In this document: positions 10,201 to 19,800 of the stretch, in pieces
Position numbering within the stretch: the stretch's first letter is position 1
Layout of the letters: every line of letters starts with the position of its first letter
NCBI GenBank assembly: GCA_022820435.1
Contig: JAJEFL010000060.1
Span: 1 to 42,611, forward strand
Direction of reading: 5' to 3'
Source of the DNA: Bin80 sp022820435
GTDB lineage: Bacteria; Bacteroidota; Rhodothermia; Rhodothermales; Bin80
Length of the DNA: 42,611 nucleotides
Made by a program: the position numbers and the translations under genes
The notes under the pieces: generated by a model
Seen by the model: only the letters and a program-made list of their open reading frames with translations
Told to the model about the DNA's origin: nothing
The model's database searches: none

Positions 10201-10828
10201 GACTGTCCGCCAGTGCGATCCGTTTATATCTGGCAATATAGGCATCCAGGTCTCCGTCCTGATCCACATCCGCCAGAGTGGCTGTCGTACTCGCATAGGA
10301 AGAGTGCAGCCCCGCCCCGTTCGCATCACGAATAAATTTCCCTTCACCGGTATTCAGATAGACGGCACCCGGTCCGAAAAACATGGTAAGCAGAAGATCC
10401 AGATCATCATCTCCGTCTATATCAACCATCACGACCCCTGCTACAGTCTCTCCGGTTTGATCCAGTCCCGACCAGGACGAGATGTCTTCAAATTGCCAAT
10501 CCCCGAGATTACGGTAGAGCACATCTGGTGCGGTCAGCCTCGCCACATACACATCGGGGAGTCCATCGCCGGTCACATCTCCAATCGCAACCCCGGAGCC
10601 ATGCATCATGTGCCTGTTCCCAACAACTGCATCAAGAGAGACCTGATTCTCCGCAATCATCCCCGATTGCTGTGCAGTTACTTCGGCAAACCCTGCCCTG
10701 CGACCTTTCACATCCAGTTCTCGGTAGCGGAACCCTTCCCCCTGAACCCAGACGGATGTGGAATCTGTGCAACCCGTGATAAGAAACAGAAGAGCGGCAG
10801 CGATAAAATAAAAAGGTTTGAGATCCAT
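7223..10828 (-). CDS. Large VCBS lipoprotein with two propeller + ASPIC/UnbV modules
   Basis: About 1201 residues from the chosen ATG at 10828; an in-frame ATG at 10852 would add eight residues (MVLILIKR). I prefer 10828 because it gives a clean lipoprotein signal, MDLKPFYF...LITGC with Cys20. The protein is two tandem units of ~600 residues. Each is a chain of FG-GAP/VCBS repeats followed by an ASPIC/UnbV domain; the first ASPIC/UnbV lies around residues 545-640, the second at the C-terminus (VEVTWP). I count 13 D-x-D-x-D-G-like loops (such as DVDGDDDLDL, DLDGDGDLDV, DVDQDGDLDL). It is clearly paralogous to the protein encoded by 10981-14619, sharing the NGSGVAIGDV, ALRKTS, RPQEMQN and WW.G blocks in the same order. 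Probably a surface-exposed, calcium-stabilised binding protein; the ligand is unknown. Confidence 0.88.
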   Translation of the reverse strand: MDLKPFYFIAAALLFLITGCTDSTSVWVQGEGFRYRELDVKGRRAGFAEVTAQQSGMIAENQVSLDAVVGNRHMMHGSGVAIGDVTGDGLPDVYVARLTAPDVLYRNLGDWQFEDISSWSGLDQTGETVAGVVMVDIDGDDDLDLLLTMFFGPGAVYLNTGEGKFIRDANGAGLHSSYASTTATLADVDQDGDLDAYIARYKRIALADSLPRNAITWESVLQENGLEPREEFRNHYRFVQIGERVIRSELAEPDGLYLNDGSGQFYEMPWTGGSFLDTEGVPLTSIPRGWALTAKFYDVTGDDVMDLYVCNDFDSSDELWIGLGDGRFRRAPAHALRKTSNATMSVDFSDVNKDGITDFFATDMLSRDYSMRLRQRNTRIPVESPPGDESFRPQEMQNTLMIGRGDTTFAELARFAEIAASDWSWATSFIDVDLDGWEDILITTGHVFDVQDLDAQMTEQRLMSSVSSWKEARGLILDFPPLPLKNVAFRNRRDLTFEDMPGGWGFGEEEDIAHGMAMGDLDGDGDLDVVTNRFNASPGVYRNTGGADRLAVILEGKPPNTSGVGAAITVECADLPRQTKQVSAGGSYLSSNQYMAVFAVKDQPCQVEVTWPLGQRSGIRVDEGNRLYVIEESSGAEASEIQIRTPMYELYQEFSPLMEREFNDFALQPLLPWHLSRRGPALAAVDIDRDGRFELLQGSGRGHMLRLDGRPILDSLHGDAAGLLAYPMDNGLTRLIAGESNDEHFQDSSRIHIYDINEDAEPIRYQKLSFGWVAPGPLSMADVDQDGDLDLFAGGHFIPGHYPISTNSRIYLNREGTMGLSTEFSAPFQDLGLVNGSVFGDLDGDGFSDLVLATEWGAVRIFKGGPDGFTDHTGSLGVDSYKGWWRGVALGDFDEDGALDMIASNAGWNHRYGRSTPVRLYFGDFNFNGRTNVLESFFDPKMDIYRPSRMLSDLMAVISPIQLRIDSHRQFSTMAAHELLPTQRSSGQFLETNTYASGIFLNRGDHFEFQPLPAEAQYSAGIGPVVLDANLDGHEDIVLSQNWFAYPLSTPRQDAGRGLLLLGHGDGTFSYAARSGFAVYGEGRAVSVGDFDGDRQEEIVFAQHNGPTRVYRKTSKEKNVRIQFDSFSDAIGSVLRVVYSDGSRGPARIVTAGAGYWSQNAPIAILGVRDSSATAVEVTWPNQEPITVRLNGKDEVLMFRK

Positions 10829-10980
10829 TCGTTTGATCAAAATTAACACCATGGTGTGCCGTCCTCTAAAAATACACCGCGCAGCCGAAGCCGTCTATAC
10901 AAATTCTGCCTGCACCTAAGATTTGAAAATGCTGACACTGTATCTGGAATGAATTCGTGGACTTATGATCGGCATTCCAT

Positions 10981-13900
10981 CTATTGCTGTGTGATTCGAA
11001 GCATCTGTACCTCAGGCTGAACGATGACCGTAGTATCTGCCCCGCCCGGCCATGTGACACGCACTTTTTCAATCTCACTGCGTGGAGCCAGCAAGGGGGA
11101 AAGGGTATTCTGACTCCAGTACCCGCTTCCTGCAACGACCGCGATCACAGGACCGAGCGAACCATCCTGATATTCTGCCCGCACCTTGGCTCCGATGGCC
11201 ATTGCATTGGCATGCCCAGACTGCAGTTCCACGCGAAGCCCCTTCCTGCTCCGCTGATTCTCAAGATGTACGACAGGCCCTGCATTCTGAGTGACCGCCA
11301 GATCCAGACGGCCGTCCAGATTAAAATCTGCCGCGACGGATGCCCGCTGAGATCCATAAATTTGAATCCCTGACTGCTGTGCAGGCTGTGGGATCAGTTC
11401 ATGAGATTCATCGGCAAGCAGCAGGAGTCCGCGTCCACTATCCAGACGGGGATAGCCCGAAGCAACTGCAAAAAAGTTCTGACTCAAAAATAAATCCGTT
11501 CTCCCGTCCCCATTGAAATCTCCCGGTACCGGCGCAAAAGCAGGAGACCACTGCGCCTGCTCCGCAAGCGGGATCGCCTCATAGTGTTCCCCCCGGTTCA
11601 TAAACACAGTGGTCTGCCAGTGGGTCACCTCATGCTCCGCGGCTCCTGATAATACCGGGCCAAAGATGTCTGCCGCCGGGCGTACAGAGAATTCCCTGTA
11701 CGTTTGAACGCGCTGGCGTAAAGCCGGCAAGGCATGCGTAAGGGACCGAAAATCCCGCACCAGCCCGTAAGCATCCAGATCAGGACTCCACTGAACTTCA
11801 AGAAGATCCATGCTGCTGTTCTGATCCAAATCACCATAATAGACGCGAAGGGGGGTGTTTGGGTCGTAGAGAACGTTTTGCCCCCAATTGGTCACAATCA
11901 GATCCAGTCTCCCATCGCCATCAAAATCAGCGGGCGCAATCCCATTCCACCAGCCCGTAAAGTCTGCCAATCCCAGAGACCGTGTCATGCGAACCAACTC
12001 CCCCGCTCCACGATTATGAAATACCTGTACAGGCCCCCACATCGTCGCAAGTGCGAGATCCGTCATGCCATCCCCGTTCAGATCAACTGCGACCGCTCCG
12101 GAAACGAGTCCAAGATTTTCAAATGGAGCGCTGAGTGCATCATCCCGTACCAGTTCCCCATCCATGATCTGAAAAATGCTGCTGCTTGCAGGAGCCGGAT
12201 ACCGGCCTGGAATAAAAGATCCTCCGACAAAAAGCTCCAGAGAACCGTCTCCCGTGAAATCTCCCAGCGCAAGCGGCCCGGGGCTCTCTGCCCCAAACGT
12301 ATAGGAATTCCCCTTTCCCGCTGCCGATATCCGAATGATCTGAGACGCATCTCCTGCTTCCTCCGGAGTCCGCTCATAGTTGCCCATGGCGGCCCATATG
12401 AATCCCGGTACAGCGGCCATTCCGGCGTGATCCCCGGCGGCGGGGCTGCCCAGATACTGCTTTGTTGCAAAGGTTCCGCCATCATTGACCGAAAGTTGCA
12501 GTCGCTTCCCTTTCCCCCCTCCTAAAATCAGATCCTCGTCTCCATCAGAGTCCATATCTACGGCAATGAGCGCCGGTCCTCTCTGACTGAGCCTATACGG
12601 AAGCAGCGGCTGCCGGGCAAAGTCCGTATAACTGGTCTCTTCATGTTGTAATGCCGTAATTGAGGCGCGGAACAAGGTCTCAGTTGAGGGAAGATTTGAA
12701 GGTGTTCCGGGTGCAGGAGGCGGCTGCGAAATCCAGTACTCGTGATTTGGTGCAACCTCATCAACCCTGCTCAGACCGCCGCCGGGCCAGTGCACCCCAA
12801 TCACCGCATCACTTTCATAGGCAAAGGTGCGTGCAGCATCACTGGAAGAAAGATACTCCCCCCCTGCAATCACCTCCTGGCTCTGCAGCGGTAAACGGTC
12901 ACTGTCCACGCGTATCACTGCGCCAACCCCTGCAGGATTGGGGGGGAGTCCCTGCAGGCGGACGAGGATCCGCTCCCCCTCTGCATCATTGCGAAATACC
13001 CCGGCCGGACCATCCAGACGATTTATGACCACATCCTGATCTCCATCTCCATCCAGATCGGCAAATGCCATACCATGGGCTGCATCCGGGTTCTCCCCCA
13101 GCCCCCAACCCGCCTCAACCCATTCAAATTGGGCATTCCCGATGTTGCGGAATGCGACATTGGGCAGATCCAGATCGGGAAAATCCAACAGGGTTTCCCG
13201 CCAGGGGCGCCAGGAGGAACGGACCGCAAGCTGCGCATCTGCATCCATCGCATCGTAGGCATGTCCGGTCGTCAGCAGTAAATCCGGCCATCCATCCAGA
13301 TCCACATCCGTGAATGCACTGCTCCAGGTCCAGCCGCTGGCCGCAACGCCGCTCCAGCGGGCAATTTCGGTGTAGGTGGAATCCTGACGATTGAGCAGCA
13401 GCATATTCTGCATCTCCTGCGGACGGGCACGGATATCCCCCATCGCCAGTACTTCAGGCGGGGTCACAAAATGCTGTCGCTGCCGCTCTGTATAGCTGCG
13501 CCCCAGCATGTCCGCCAGAAAAAGATCCACATGCCCGTCTGCATTGATATCCGCCGCAGCGACCGACATCGTAGATTGGCTGGTCTTTCGCAGTGCGAGC
13601 GTGGAAGCGGCCCTGAAAACGCCATCTGCACCGCCGAACCAGAGGGCATCCGGGCTTTCAAAATCATTGCACACATAAAGGTCTGGATACCCGTCCTGAT
13701 TAAAATCCTGAAATCGTACAGACAGCGTCCAGTGCTGCGGCACTTCGGTCAGCGGATCTCCATGTTCGTCCAGAAACCGTCCCTCTGTGAAGGATCCTTC
13801 TGTAAAATTCCCATTCCCATCATTAAAGAAGATCCGATCCGGCTCCGCCAGTTCAATCCGCATCCATCGGTCTTGCTGACGAATGAGTGTATAGTCCTTT

Positions 13901-14619
13901 GCCCAGTATTCCCGCACCGCAAACGAGTCGGCTGCAGATTCGACGGGTTCTACGACGCGTTCAAACGTGATCTCTTCCGGAGGCCAGACATCTTTAACCG
14001 TCGCTTCTTTGTAGAACCCGATATACAGGTCTAAATCCCGATCTGCATCCATATCGGCCAGTGCAACCGAGGTGGCTCCTCCAGATTGGGGAAGATTGGA
14101 CCGTTCGGTTTGATCTGTAAAACTGCCCGTCCCGTCATTCACAAACAACTGCACGCCGCTTCCGAGCGAAGTAATCAGCAGATCCAGATCGCCATCTGCA
14201 TCCACATCCGTGAATACTGCCCCTGTCGCCCTTGGAGAAACAAGGCCTAAGCCCGCCTGGAGTGTGACATCCTGGAATTCCCATGCCCCCAGATTGCGAT
14301 GGAGTGTGCTGTGATGCTCCATTCCTGCCAGAAAAACATCCGGCAGGCTGTCCCCATCTACATCTCCAATCGCAACCCCTGATCCATTCACCACATGCCG
14401 GTTGTCAACGAGGGCGGACGCACTGATGTGATTACCGAACGCAATCGCATCGGAGATTTCTGTAAACCCGGTCCCTGTACCGACAGGCACCGGCAGCGGG
14501 CGCACCCGATACCCATCGTGTACCGTCCATAAGCGCTCTGTCTCGGAACTGCACCCCGCAAGAAGAACTAGACCAACTAGGGCCACACGCCAAGCTGTGC
14601 CTATGGAGCACCTGGACAT
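10981..14619 (-). CDS. Large VCBS lipoprotein, paralogue with two propeller + ASPIC/UnbV modules
   Basis: 1212 residues. The signal peptide has lipobox Cys23 (LVLLAGC), followed by Ser-Ser-Glu. The architecture matches the next gene: module 1 FG-GAP/VCBS, an ASPIC/UnbV domain at about 560-650 (GVGAVIRVDSDRL, AGGEYLSSSD, GVHWPGG), then module 2 and a C-terminal ASPIC/UnbV (AIGAKVRAEYQDGS, AGSGYWSQN, VTWPGG). Thirteen Ca2+-type loops are visible, including DVDADGDLDL, DLDGDGDQDV and DFDGDGRLDL. It begins 12 bp after the small lipoprotein gene and is separated from the following paralogue by 152 bp to the preferred start, the largest gap in this series besides that behind susD. I infer tandem gene duplication with divergence. 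Role inferred: substrate-binding or accessory lipoprotein acting with the SusCD pair. Confidence 0.88.
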   Translation of the reverse strand: MSRCSIGTAWRVALVGLVLLAGCSSETERLWTVHDGYRVRPLPVPVGTGTGFTEISDAIAFGNHISASALVDNRHVVNGSGVAIGDVDGDSLPDVFLAGMEHHSTLHRNLGAWEFQDVTLQAGLGLVSPRATGAVFTDVDADGDLDLLITSLGSGVQLFVNDGTGSFTDQTERSNLPQSGGATSVALADMDADRDLDLYIGFYKEATVKDVWPPEEITFERVVEPVESAADSFAVREYWAKDYTLIRQQDRWMRIELAEPDRIFFNDGNGNFTEGSFTEGRFLDEHGDPLTEVPQHWTLSVRFQDFNQDGYPDLYVCNDFESPDALWFGGADGVFRAASTLALRKTSQSTMSVAAADINADGHVDLFLADMLGRSYTERQRQHFVTPPEVLAMGDIRARPQEMQNMLLLNRQDSTYTEIARWSGVAASGWTWSSAFTDVDLDGWPDLLLTTGHAYDAMDADAQLAVRSSWRPWRETLLDFPDLDLPNVAFRNIGNAQFEWVEAGWGLGENPDAAHGMAFADLDGDGDQDVVINRLDGPAGVFRNDAEGERILVRLQGLPPNPAGVGAVIRVDSDRLPLQSQEVIAGGEYLSSSDAARTFAYESDAVIGVHWPGGGLSRVDEVAPNHEYWISQPPPAPGTPSNLPSTETLFRASITALQHEETSYTDFARQPLLPYRLSQRGPALIAVDMDSDGDEDLILGGGKGKRLQLSVNDGGTFATKQYLGSPAAGDHAGMAAVPGFIWAAMGNYERTPEEAGDASQIIRISAAGKGNSYTFGAESPGPLALGDFTGDGSLELFVGGSFIPGRYPAPASSSIFQIMDGELVRDDALSAPFENLGLVSGAVAVDLNGDGMTDLALATMWGPVQVFHNRGAGELVRMTRSLGLADFTGWWNGIAPADFDGDGRLDLIVTNWGQNVLYDPNTPLRVYYGDLDQNSSMDLLEVQWSPDLDAYGLVRDFRSLTHALPALRQRVQTYREFSVRPAADIFGPVLSGAAEHEVTHWQTTVFMNRGEHYEAIPLAEQAQWSPAFAPVPGDFNGDGRTDLFLSQNFFAVASGYPRLDSGRGLLLLADESHELIPQPAQQSGIQIYGSQRASVAADFNLDGRLDLAVTQNAGPVVHLENQRSRKGLRVELQSGHANAMAIGAKVRAEYQDGSLGPVIAVVAGSGYWSQNTLSPLLAPRSEIEKVRVTWPGGADTTVIVQPEVQMLRITQQ

Positions 14620-14631
14620 CTAGCGCCAATC

Positions 14632-15120
14632 CTACATTACCCCTGCCTTGAACTCGTTTTCAAGGTAATCGGCAATCTCCCGCAGGTAGGCTTCCCGCTC
14701 AGCGGTGATGGACACCGGCATCCAGTTTCCACCCACCACGAGTCTGGCCTCATACTCCGCTTCCATACGCGCAGAGAATGTATTTGCATTCCCGCTTGCC
14801 CGATTGCGCGGACGTGCATTAATAAACAGGCGTATTCTGGCATCTATATGCCCGGCAGCCTGTTCATCGGCGAATATGGTCACATCTTTCCATGAGGTTT
14901 CCATACGTACATCCTCGGCGGTGTTCACCTCACGATTCATGCGATAGGCATATCTGGTCAGCAGCGCATCCTGAACCGTTGAGACAATATGCCACCGCGC
15001 CGACGTGCCAAGATTATAGCGGAACGTATTGTCCGAACTGCGGCCTCCGTCGGAACCTGCCCCGGAGCAGGCACTGAACATTAAAACACAACAAAAAATC
15101 CAGCAAATTGACGATTTCAT
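14632..15120 (-). CDS. Small lipoprotein of unknown function
   Basis: 162 residues; I do not recognise the family. The N-terminus is a lipoprotein signal (hydrophobic IFCCVLMFSAC, lipobox Cys18) followed by a Ser/Gly-rich tether (SGAGSDGGRSSDN). The mature part is predicted to be mixed beta strands (WHIVSTVQDALLTRYAYRM, MEAEYEARLVVGGNWMPV) ending in a helix (EREAYLREIADYLENEF). The start is the ATG just after the susD/lipoprotein gap containing a perfect hairpin. It sits between susD and the first VCBS gene, where classic loci encode surface glycan-binding lipoproteins of SusE/F type. It is too short to be SusE or SusF. Function unknown. Confidence 0.8.
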   Translation of the reverse strand: MKSSICWIFCCVLMFSACSGAGSDGGRSSDNTFRYNLGTSARWHIVSTVQDALLTRYAYRMNREVNTAEDVRMETSWKDVTIFADEQAAGHIDARIRLFINARPRNRASGNANTFSARMEAEYEARLVVGGNWMPVSITAEREAYLREIADYLENEFKAGVM

Positions 15121-15156
15121 CAGGTTTTTAATTTGAGCGGGTTAGTATACAGAAGT

Positions 15157-15195
15157 GAAGGGGGATAACTCCCTGCATGGTTGCTATCCCCCTTC
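15157..15195 (-). terminator. Perfect 11-bp hairpin between susD and the downstream lipoprotein gene
   Basis: GAAGGGGGATA at 15157-15167 pairs perfectly with TATCCCCCTTC at 15185-15195 around a 17-nt loop. It lies 21 bp after the susD stop. In the minus-strand transcript no long U-run follows, so it may be a partial terminator or an RNA-stabilising hairpin that makes susCD mRNA more abundant than the downstream genes. Such attenuation is common behind susCD pairs. Confidence 0.55.
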
Positions 15196-15215
15196 CGTTC
15201 ATTGATTAAATGTGA

Positions 15216-16847
15216 TTAACGAGGTCGGTAATGACCCGGATTCGAGTCCCTATACGCAGTCGGCGCTGCTCCCTCGCCTCCAACACCGCCGAACGTATAA
15301 TTCTGCAGACCCAGGGTTTCGAGTTCTTTACCCGGCACCGGAAAATGGAATGGTGTACCCGTAACGAGATCGCCCCATCCTCTGTCGTCGTAGTAGGCCA
15401 GCCCTGCGGCCGAATTGATCAGTTCAATCCGGCGTTCGTGCTTCAGTTTGGCCCACAGGCTTGCGGAGTCCAGATGGCTTTGATCATCAGATGAGGAACC
15501 GGGATTATCGGATCCCGTGGCGGGATTCATCATTCCACGGCCCACACGCGTCCTGTTGATCAGTTCTGCAACCTCCGCGGCATTGCCGCCGGTACGCAAT
15601 AATCCTTCTGCTTTATACAGATCCATTTCCGCCAGGAGTATATACGGCATGGGCCCTGTTCTGGGATTTCCACTATCAGGATCTTCCAGATAATACCTGT
15701 ACCGTTTGTGCGAGTGCGATGAGAAATGATAGGTGCCGCGGGCAATGCGGAACGGTTCAAGCCCCTTATGCCCTTCATAGGCAAAATCTGTACCGTCTAC
15801 CGTTGGATCATTGGCATCACCAACAATGCGGCGGTCTGCGGTATGGATATCAAAAAATGTCCCCTTCGTTCCGCGCTCATGCACGGGGGTTGCCAACCAT
15901 TTCTGATAGCCTCCCGATTCATCTGCGGGGCCGATTGTCCGATAATCAGCTCTGGACCAACTTCCTGGTTCCTGAGCATAAAATTTCATGCAATCCCAGG
16001 GAGCAGACGGATCATTCACCGGAGCAAAATCCTGGGTGATGCCTGCGTCTGCGAGTCCAATAACGGTACTCCAATCCACCGCTGCACGTTCTGCGGCGCT
16101 CCGCGCAACTAAAACGGTATAACGCGCAATAAACGAGTTGATGAGTTTCACCATATCCCCGGAACTTAAATCCAGTCCCCAAATCCATCCATTCAATGAA
16201 AATGAGTTTGACGCGGCGATATCACGTGCTGCTTCCAGCATCTGGATTGCCGCTTTGTTTACCTCCTTATACTCCTCCAGACTAAGTTCATCGGTCTCTA
16301 GATCCACGGTCTCATCAAAAATAAACCCCTGGTCAAAGTACAGAGACACCGTCCCATGCATTAATCCCTGATTCATTTTTGCAAATGCCTTCAATGCCGA
16401 CGTATTATACCCCTCACGGGTGAATATGTTATTGTCTACACTTTCCTCTTCTTCTGCCCGGGCGATTGCCTGGAGTGCATCGTTTGCATTTGAAATACCT
16501 CGGTAGTTGCGGAACCAGGGGTTCTCTACTGAACCACGGTTCGCATACGTTGTAGTATTCGGCCAGGCACGCCGGGGCTCCTCGGACATATCCCGCATCC
16601 CCCAGTTTCCCCAGGAACATGACATCTCATCTGCCATAGTTGATAACAGGAATGCACCGGCACCACACGTCTGCGTCCCATTCCAGAAATTTGAGAATGT
16701 ACCTCTTACCAGGTTGACGACATCTCCCGGTTGCGAAAATGCAACTGCTCTGTCTGGGTTATTGGGGTTTTCTACGGCCAGGTCCTGGCATCCGATCACG
16801 GAGATCGAAAGGATTCCGATCAGTGCGTATGATGTGAATTGTTTCAT
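15216..16847 (-). CDS. RagB/SusD-family outer-membrane lipoprotein
   Basis: Surface lipoprotein that forms the lid on a SusC-type TonB-dependent transporter and captures the substrate. From the ATG at 16847 the protein has 543 residues and begins with a textbook lipoprotein signal, MKQFTSYALIGILSISVIGC (Cys20). An upstream in-frame ATG at 16883, abutting the susC stop, would add 12 residues; I prefer the later one because of the signal peptide. SusD features include an early NPN segment (AVENPNNP), helical TPR-like blocks (NYRGISNANDALQAI, ALKAFAKMNQGLMHG), a region around YILLAEMDLYKAEGLLRTGG, ELINRTRVGRG, and near the end LKHERRIELINS with YYDDRGWGDL. It is directly downstream of susC. The substrate cannot be deduced from the sequence. 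Confidence 0.93.
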   Translation of the reverse strand: MKQFTSYALIGILSISVIGCQDLAVENPNNPDRAVAFSQPGDVVNLVRGTFSNFWNGTQTCGAGAFLLSTMADEMSCSWGNWGMRDMSEEPRRAWPNTTTYANRGSVENPWFRNYRGISNANDALQAIARAEEEESVDNNIFTREGYNTSALKAFAKMNQGLMHGTVSLYFDQGFIFDETVDLETDELSLEEYKEVNKAAIQMLEAARDIAASNSFSLNGWIWGLDLSSGDMVKLINSFIARYTVLVARSAAERAAVDWSTVIGLADAGITQDFAPVNDPSAPWDCMKFYAQEPGSWSRADYRTIGPADESGGYQKWLATPVHERGTKGTFFDIHTADRRIVGDANDPTVDGTDFAYEGHKGLEPFRIARGTYHFSSHSHKRYRYYLEDPDSGNPRTGPMPYILLAEMDLYKAEGLLRTGGNAAEVAELINRTRVGRGMMNPATGSDNPGSSSDDQSHLDSASLWAKLKHERRIELINSAAGLAYYDDRGWGDLVTGTPFHFPVPGKELETLGLQNYTFGGVGGEGAAPTAYRDSNPGHYRPR

Positions 16848-16883
16848 TAGATTGAGATTTTCGGTTATCATTTTCGCCCTCAT

Positions 16884-19800
16884 CTAAAATTGGAATTCCA
16901 ATTTCGCCCGAATTGTTCGGAACGGGGGATAGCTGTAATTATCAACACGATAAAGTGTCGGGTCATCGCCGTCTCCCACCTCAGGATCAAATCCGGAATA
17001 ACTTGAGAAGGTCAGTAAATTGCGCCCGATAATGCTTGCCGACAGGGAGTGCAATACATTACCGAAGACACGGGAAAGCTGCTGGCGGTTGAGTGTGTAT
17101 CCCAGAGAGAGTTCACGCAGCTTCAGATAGGATCCATCCTCTACGAAATGATTGACCAGTGAATTCGTATTGTAGAGCGCTGCGTAGTACACCGTGGATT
17201 TCTTCATGCTCTCCTCTTTCCCTCTCTGGTCCTGATCTGAATTACGACCATCACGATACCCCCACTGCTTCGTGGCATTGTAGACATCTCCGCCGATCTG
17301 GGCTCCCCACAACATATACAGGTGAACCCCTTTGTAGCGGAATGTGGTGTTGAATCCAACATTAAAACTTGGCAGTGTATTTCCGATCTGAACCTGATCG
17401 GTCTCATTCTCTTCGTCGTAATACTTGATCGGCAGCCCCCAGCCGTAACTGGCATCTCCAACCTCAACCGTGGTTCCCCAGAGATCATCTTCCCCTCCAA
17501 GGGTGCCGTCGGGGCCTGCACCGCTGGAATAGGTGTTCCCCTGACCAACGGCAACTACATACCCATCATCGTTGACATCAAAGAAACTTGCATCAACATC
17601 AGACGGAAGATCAGCAAGATCTCTGATCAGTTTTGCCCCGTACATAGCCCCCAGAGTCTCCCCGTTTCTGAAATAAAACAGTCCTCGAGGCCCTCCCAGA
17701 TAAGGATTGGATTCAAATTCGGTGATTTCCTGACGAGTCCGATCAAAAATGACCCCCATCTCCAGAGACATATCCCGGGAACTGTATACACTCGCATTGA
17801 CACTCGCCTCAAAGGTATTCGAAGACAGGTTACCTGCATTACGCCACTGGCTTCCAAACCCTGTGTATCCGGGAAGTGGTGTGGCGATAAGCAGATCTTC
17901 CACCGTGGTATTCGCATACACTAACTCAACGAAGATCCGATCAAGGACCCCCATATCAAGTCCAAATTCCATTTCCGTCTGCAATTCCGGCTTCAGAGAG
18001 ACATTCCCCAATCTTGATTTGGAAAGCTGACCGTCACCGAGAGACAGGACCTCATACTGCGCCTCAAACCTGGGACGGCCTCCAGCCGTCCCGATTGAGG
18101 CACGCAGCTTCAGTTCGGAGATCGGATTGTCCGCGGGCCAGAATGTCTCCTCAGAGACCCGCCAGGCACCGCTGGCACGAAAATAAGGCTGCCACCGCTC
18201 TTCGGAACCGAAGAGCGAACTGCCGTCGTAGCGGAAGAAAATATCCGCAATGTATTTATCCTGATAATCCATTCCCGCGGTTGCATAATACCCTTCTGAA
18301 CGAACGGTCCGCCTGTCACTGCCTATATACCTCTCACCACTGTCATCCTCGGCAAACCGCTTCACGTTGGAGAGATCCAGAATTCCTGCCGTCACCAGAT
18401 TAAACCCGACGACATACTCATAATGATCATCAAAGTCTTCTATCTGCGCCTTCAACTGACCACGGGTTGTAAAATCCCCGAACCGCTTGCGGAAAGATGC
18501 AGTCACATCATAATTGATGGCCTCAGCAAGAACATTCACACGCTCAACCCGACCAAGGTTAATCGAGGATGTACCAATAGATTCAAAGCCGATATCGGCG
18601 AATTCTATCTCATCTCTATCTGATCGATCATAACTGAAATTGCCCTCAAGATCCACCCACTCAAAGGGGCTCCAGCGGGCGCGGAAATTGCCCAGAAGCC
18701 TTGACCGGTCATTTTTGATGTCCGTATTTTCAATGATATAAACCGGATTCTCTTCAACCGAGAGCGGGTCCGCCTGAATCTTCAAATTGCCCTGCTCATC
18801 TCTGGCACCGAGATTTACCAGCGGACTCGTAAACATCAATCCAAAGAAAGGATTGAAGAACGAATTCGAGTTCAGGTCCGAGTTTATATTATCATTCGTG
18901 CTGTTGGAATAGAATCCAGATGTGGACAGGTTCAGATTGGGGCGAATTCGATGATCCAGATTTACACGGATACTTTTCCGCTCAAGCCCTTCAAGCCCTT
19001 TGATCGCCCCCTGCTCAACGACATTTGTGAACGAGGCCAGAAAGTTTGTCTTGGAACTGTTCTGGGTAACACCGACATAATTTGTCCAGGTGTTTCCCGG
19101 ATCGAAGAATTCTTCAAATGCGTTATACAACGTCCCCTGATACGGCTTATCAAAGAAAGCAGCACCGTGAGGGTTGGTCTCCTGAGCGGCTCCCGGACCG
19201 TACCCGTTAGGAAGACAGGTCTCACAATTATTGACTTCTCCCGCAGAATTCAGGATATTCCCCGACGCATCAACCTGATAATCATGGGAAGTATTGGCCT
19301 GCAGCGTTTTCGCAACACTGCTGAATCCAAACTCGTTCCGCACGGTTACCCGTGTCTGGTTCAGGGGAGTTGATGAGCCGCGCTTGGTCGTGATATTGAT
19401 TACACCATTCTGGGCTCTGGAGCCGTAGAGCGACGAAGCCGCCGCTCCCTTGACGATCTCAATATTTTCAACATCCAGGGCATCAATATCAACCTGGTTT
19501 TGTCCGAGAACAACGCCGTCGACAATGTAAAGGGGCTGGTTACTGCCGGTGATACTGGTTGTACCGCGCAGCCGCACATTCACAGCATCTCCCGGCGCAC
19601 CGCTTGAAGCCTGAACGGCGACTCCGGCCACTTTCCCCTGAATAGACGCAACCGGATTGGATGCAGGTGCAAGGGTGATGTCTTCGGAATCCACCTGACT
19701 TACCGTGAACGCCAACTTTTTCTTTGGTGTTGCTTCCGCAACCCCGGTGACAACAACATCATCCAGTTGCAGGAAATCCACCTCCAGAACAAAGTCCTCG

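Noticed and set aside
9827..10846. Long plus-strand open frame (339 codons) opposite the 1209-residue VCBS gene
   Set aside because: It is antisense to well-supported repeat coding sequence. Its translation has no domain, and repeated D-x-D-x-D-G codons keep the opposite frame open.
11734..12525. Plus-strand open frame of 263 codons opposite the 1212-residue VCBS gene
   Set aside because: Shadow of the same kind; composition rich in Arg, Ile and Pro with no family features.
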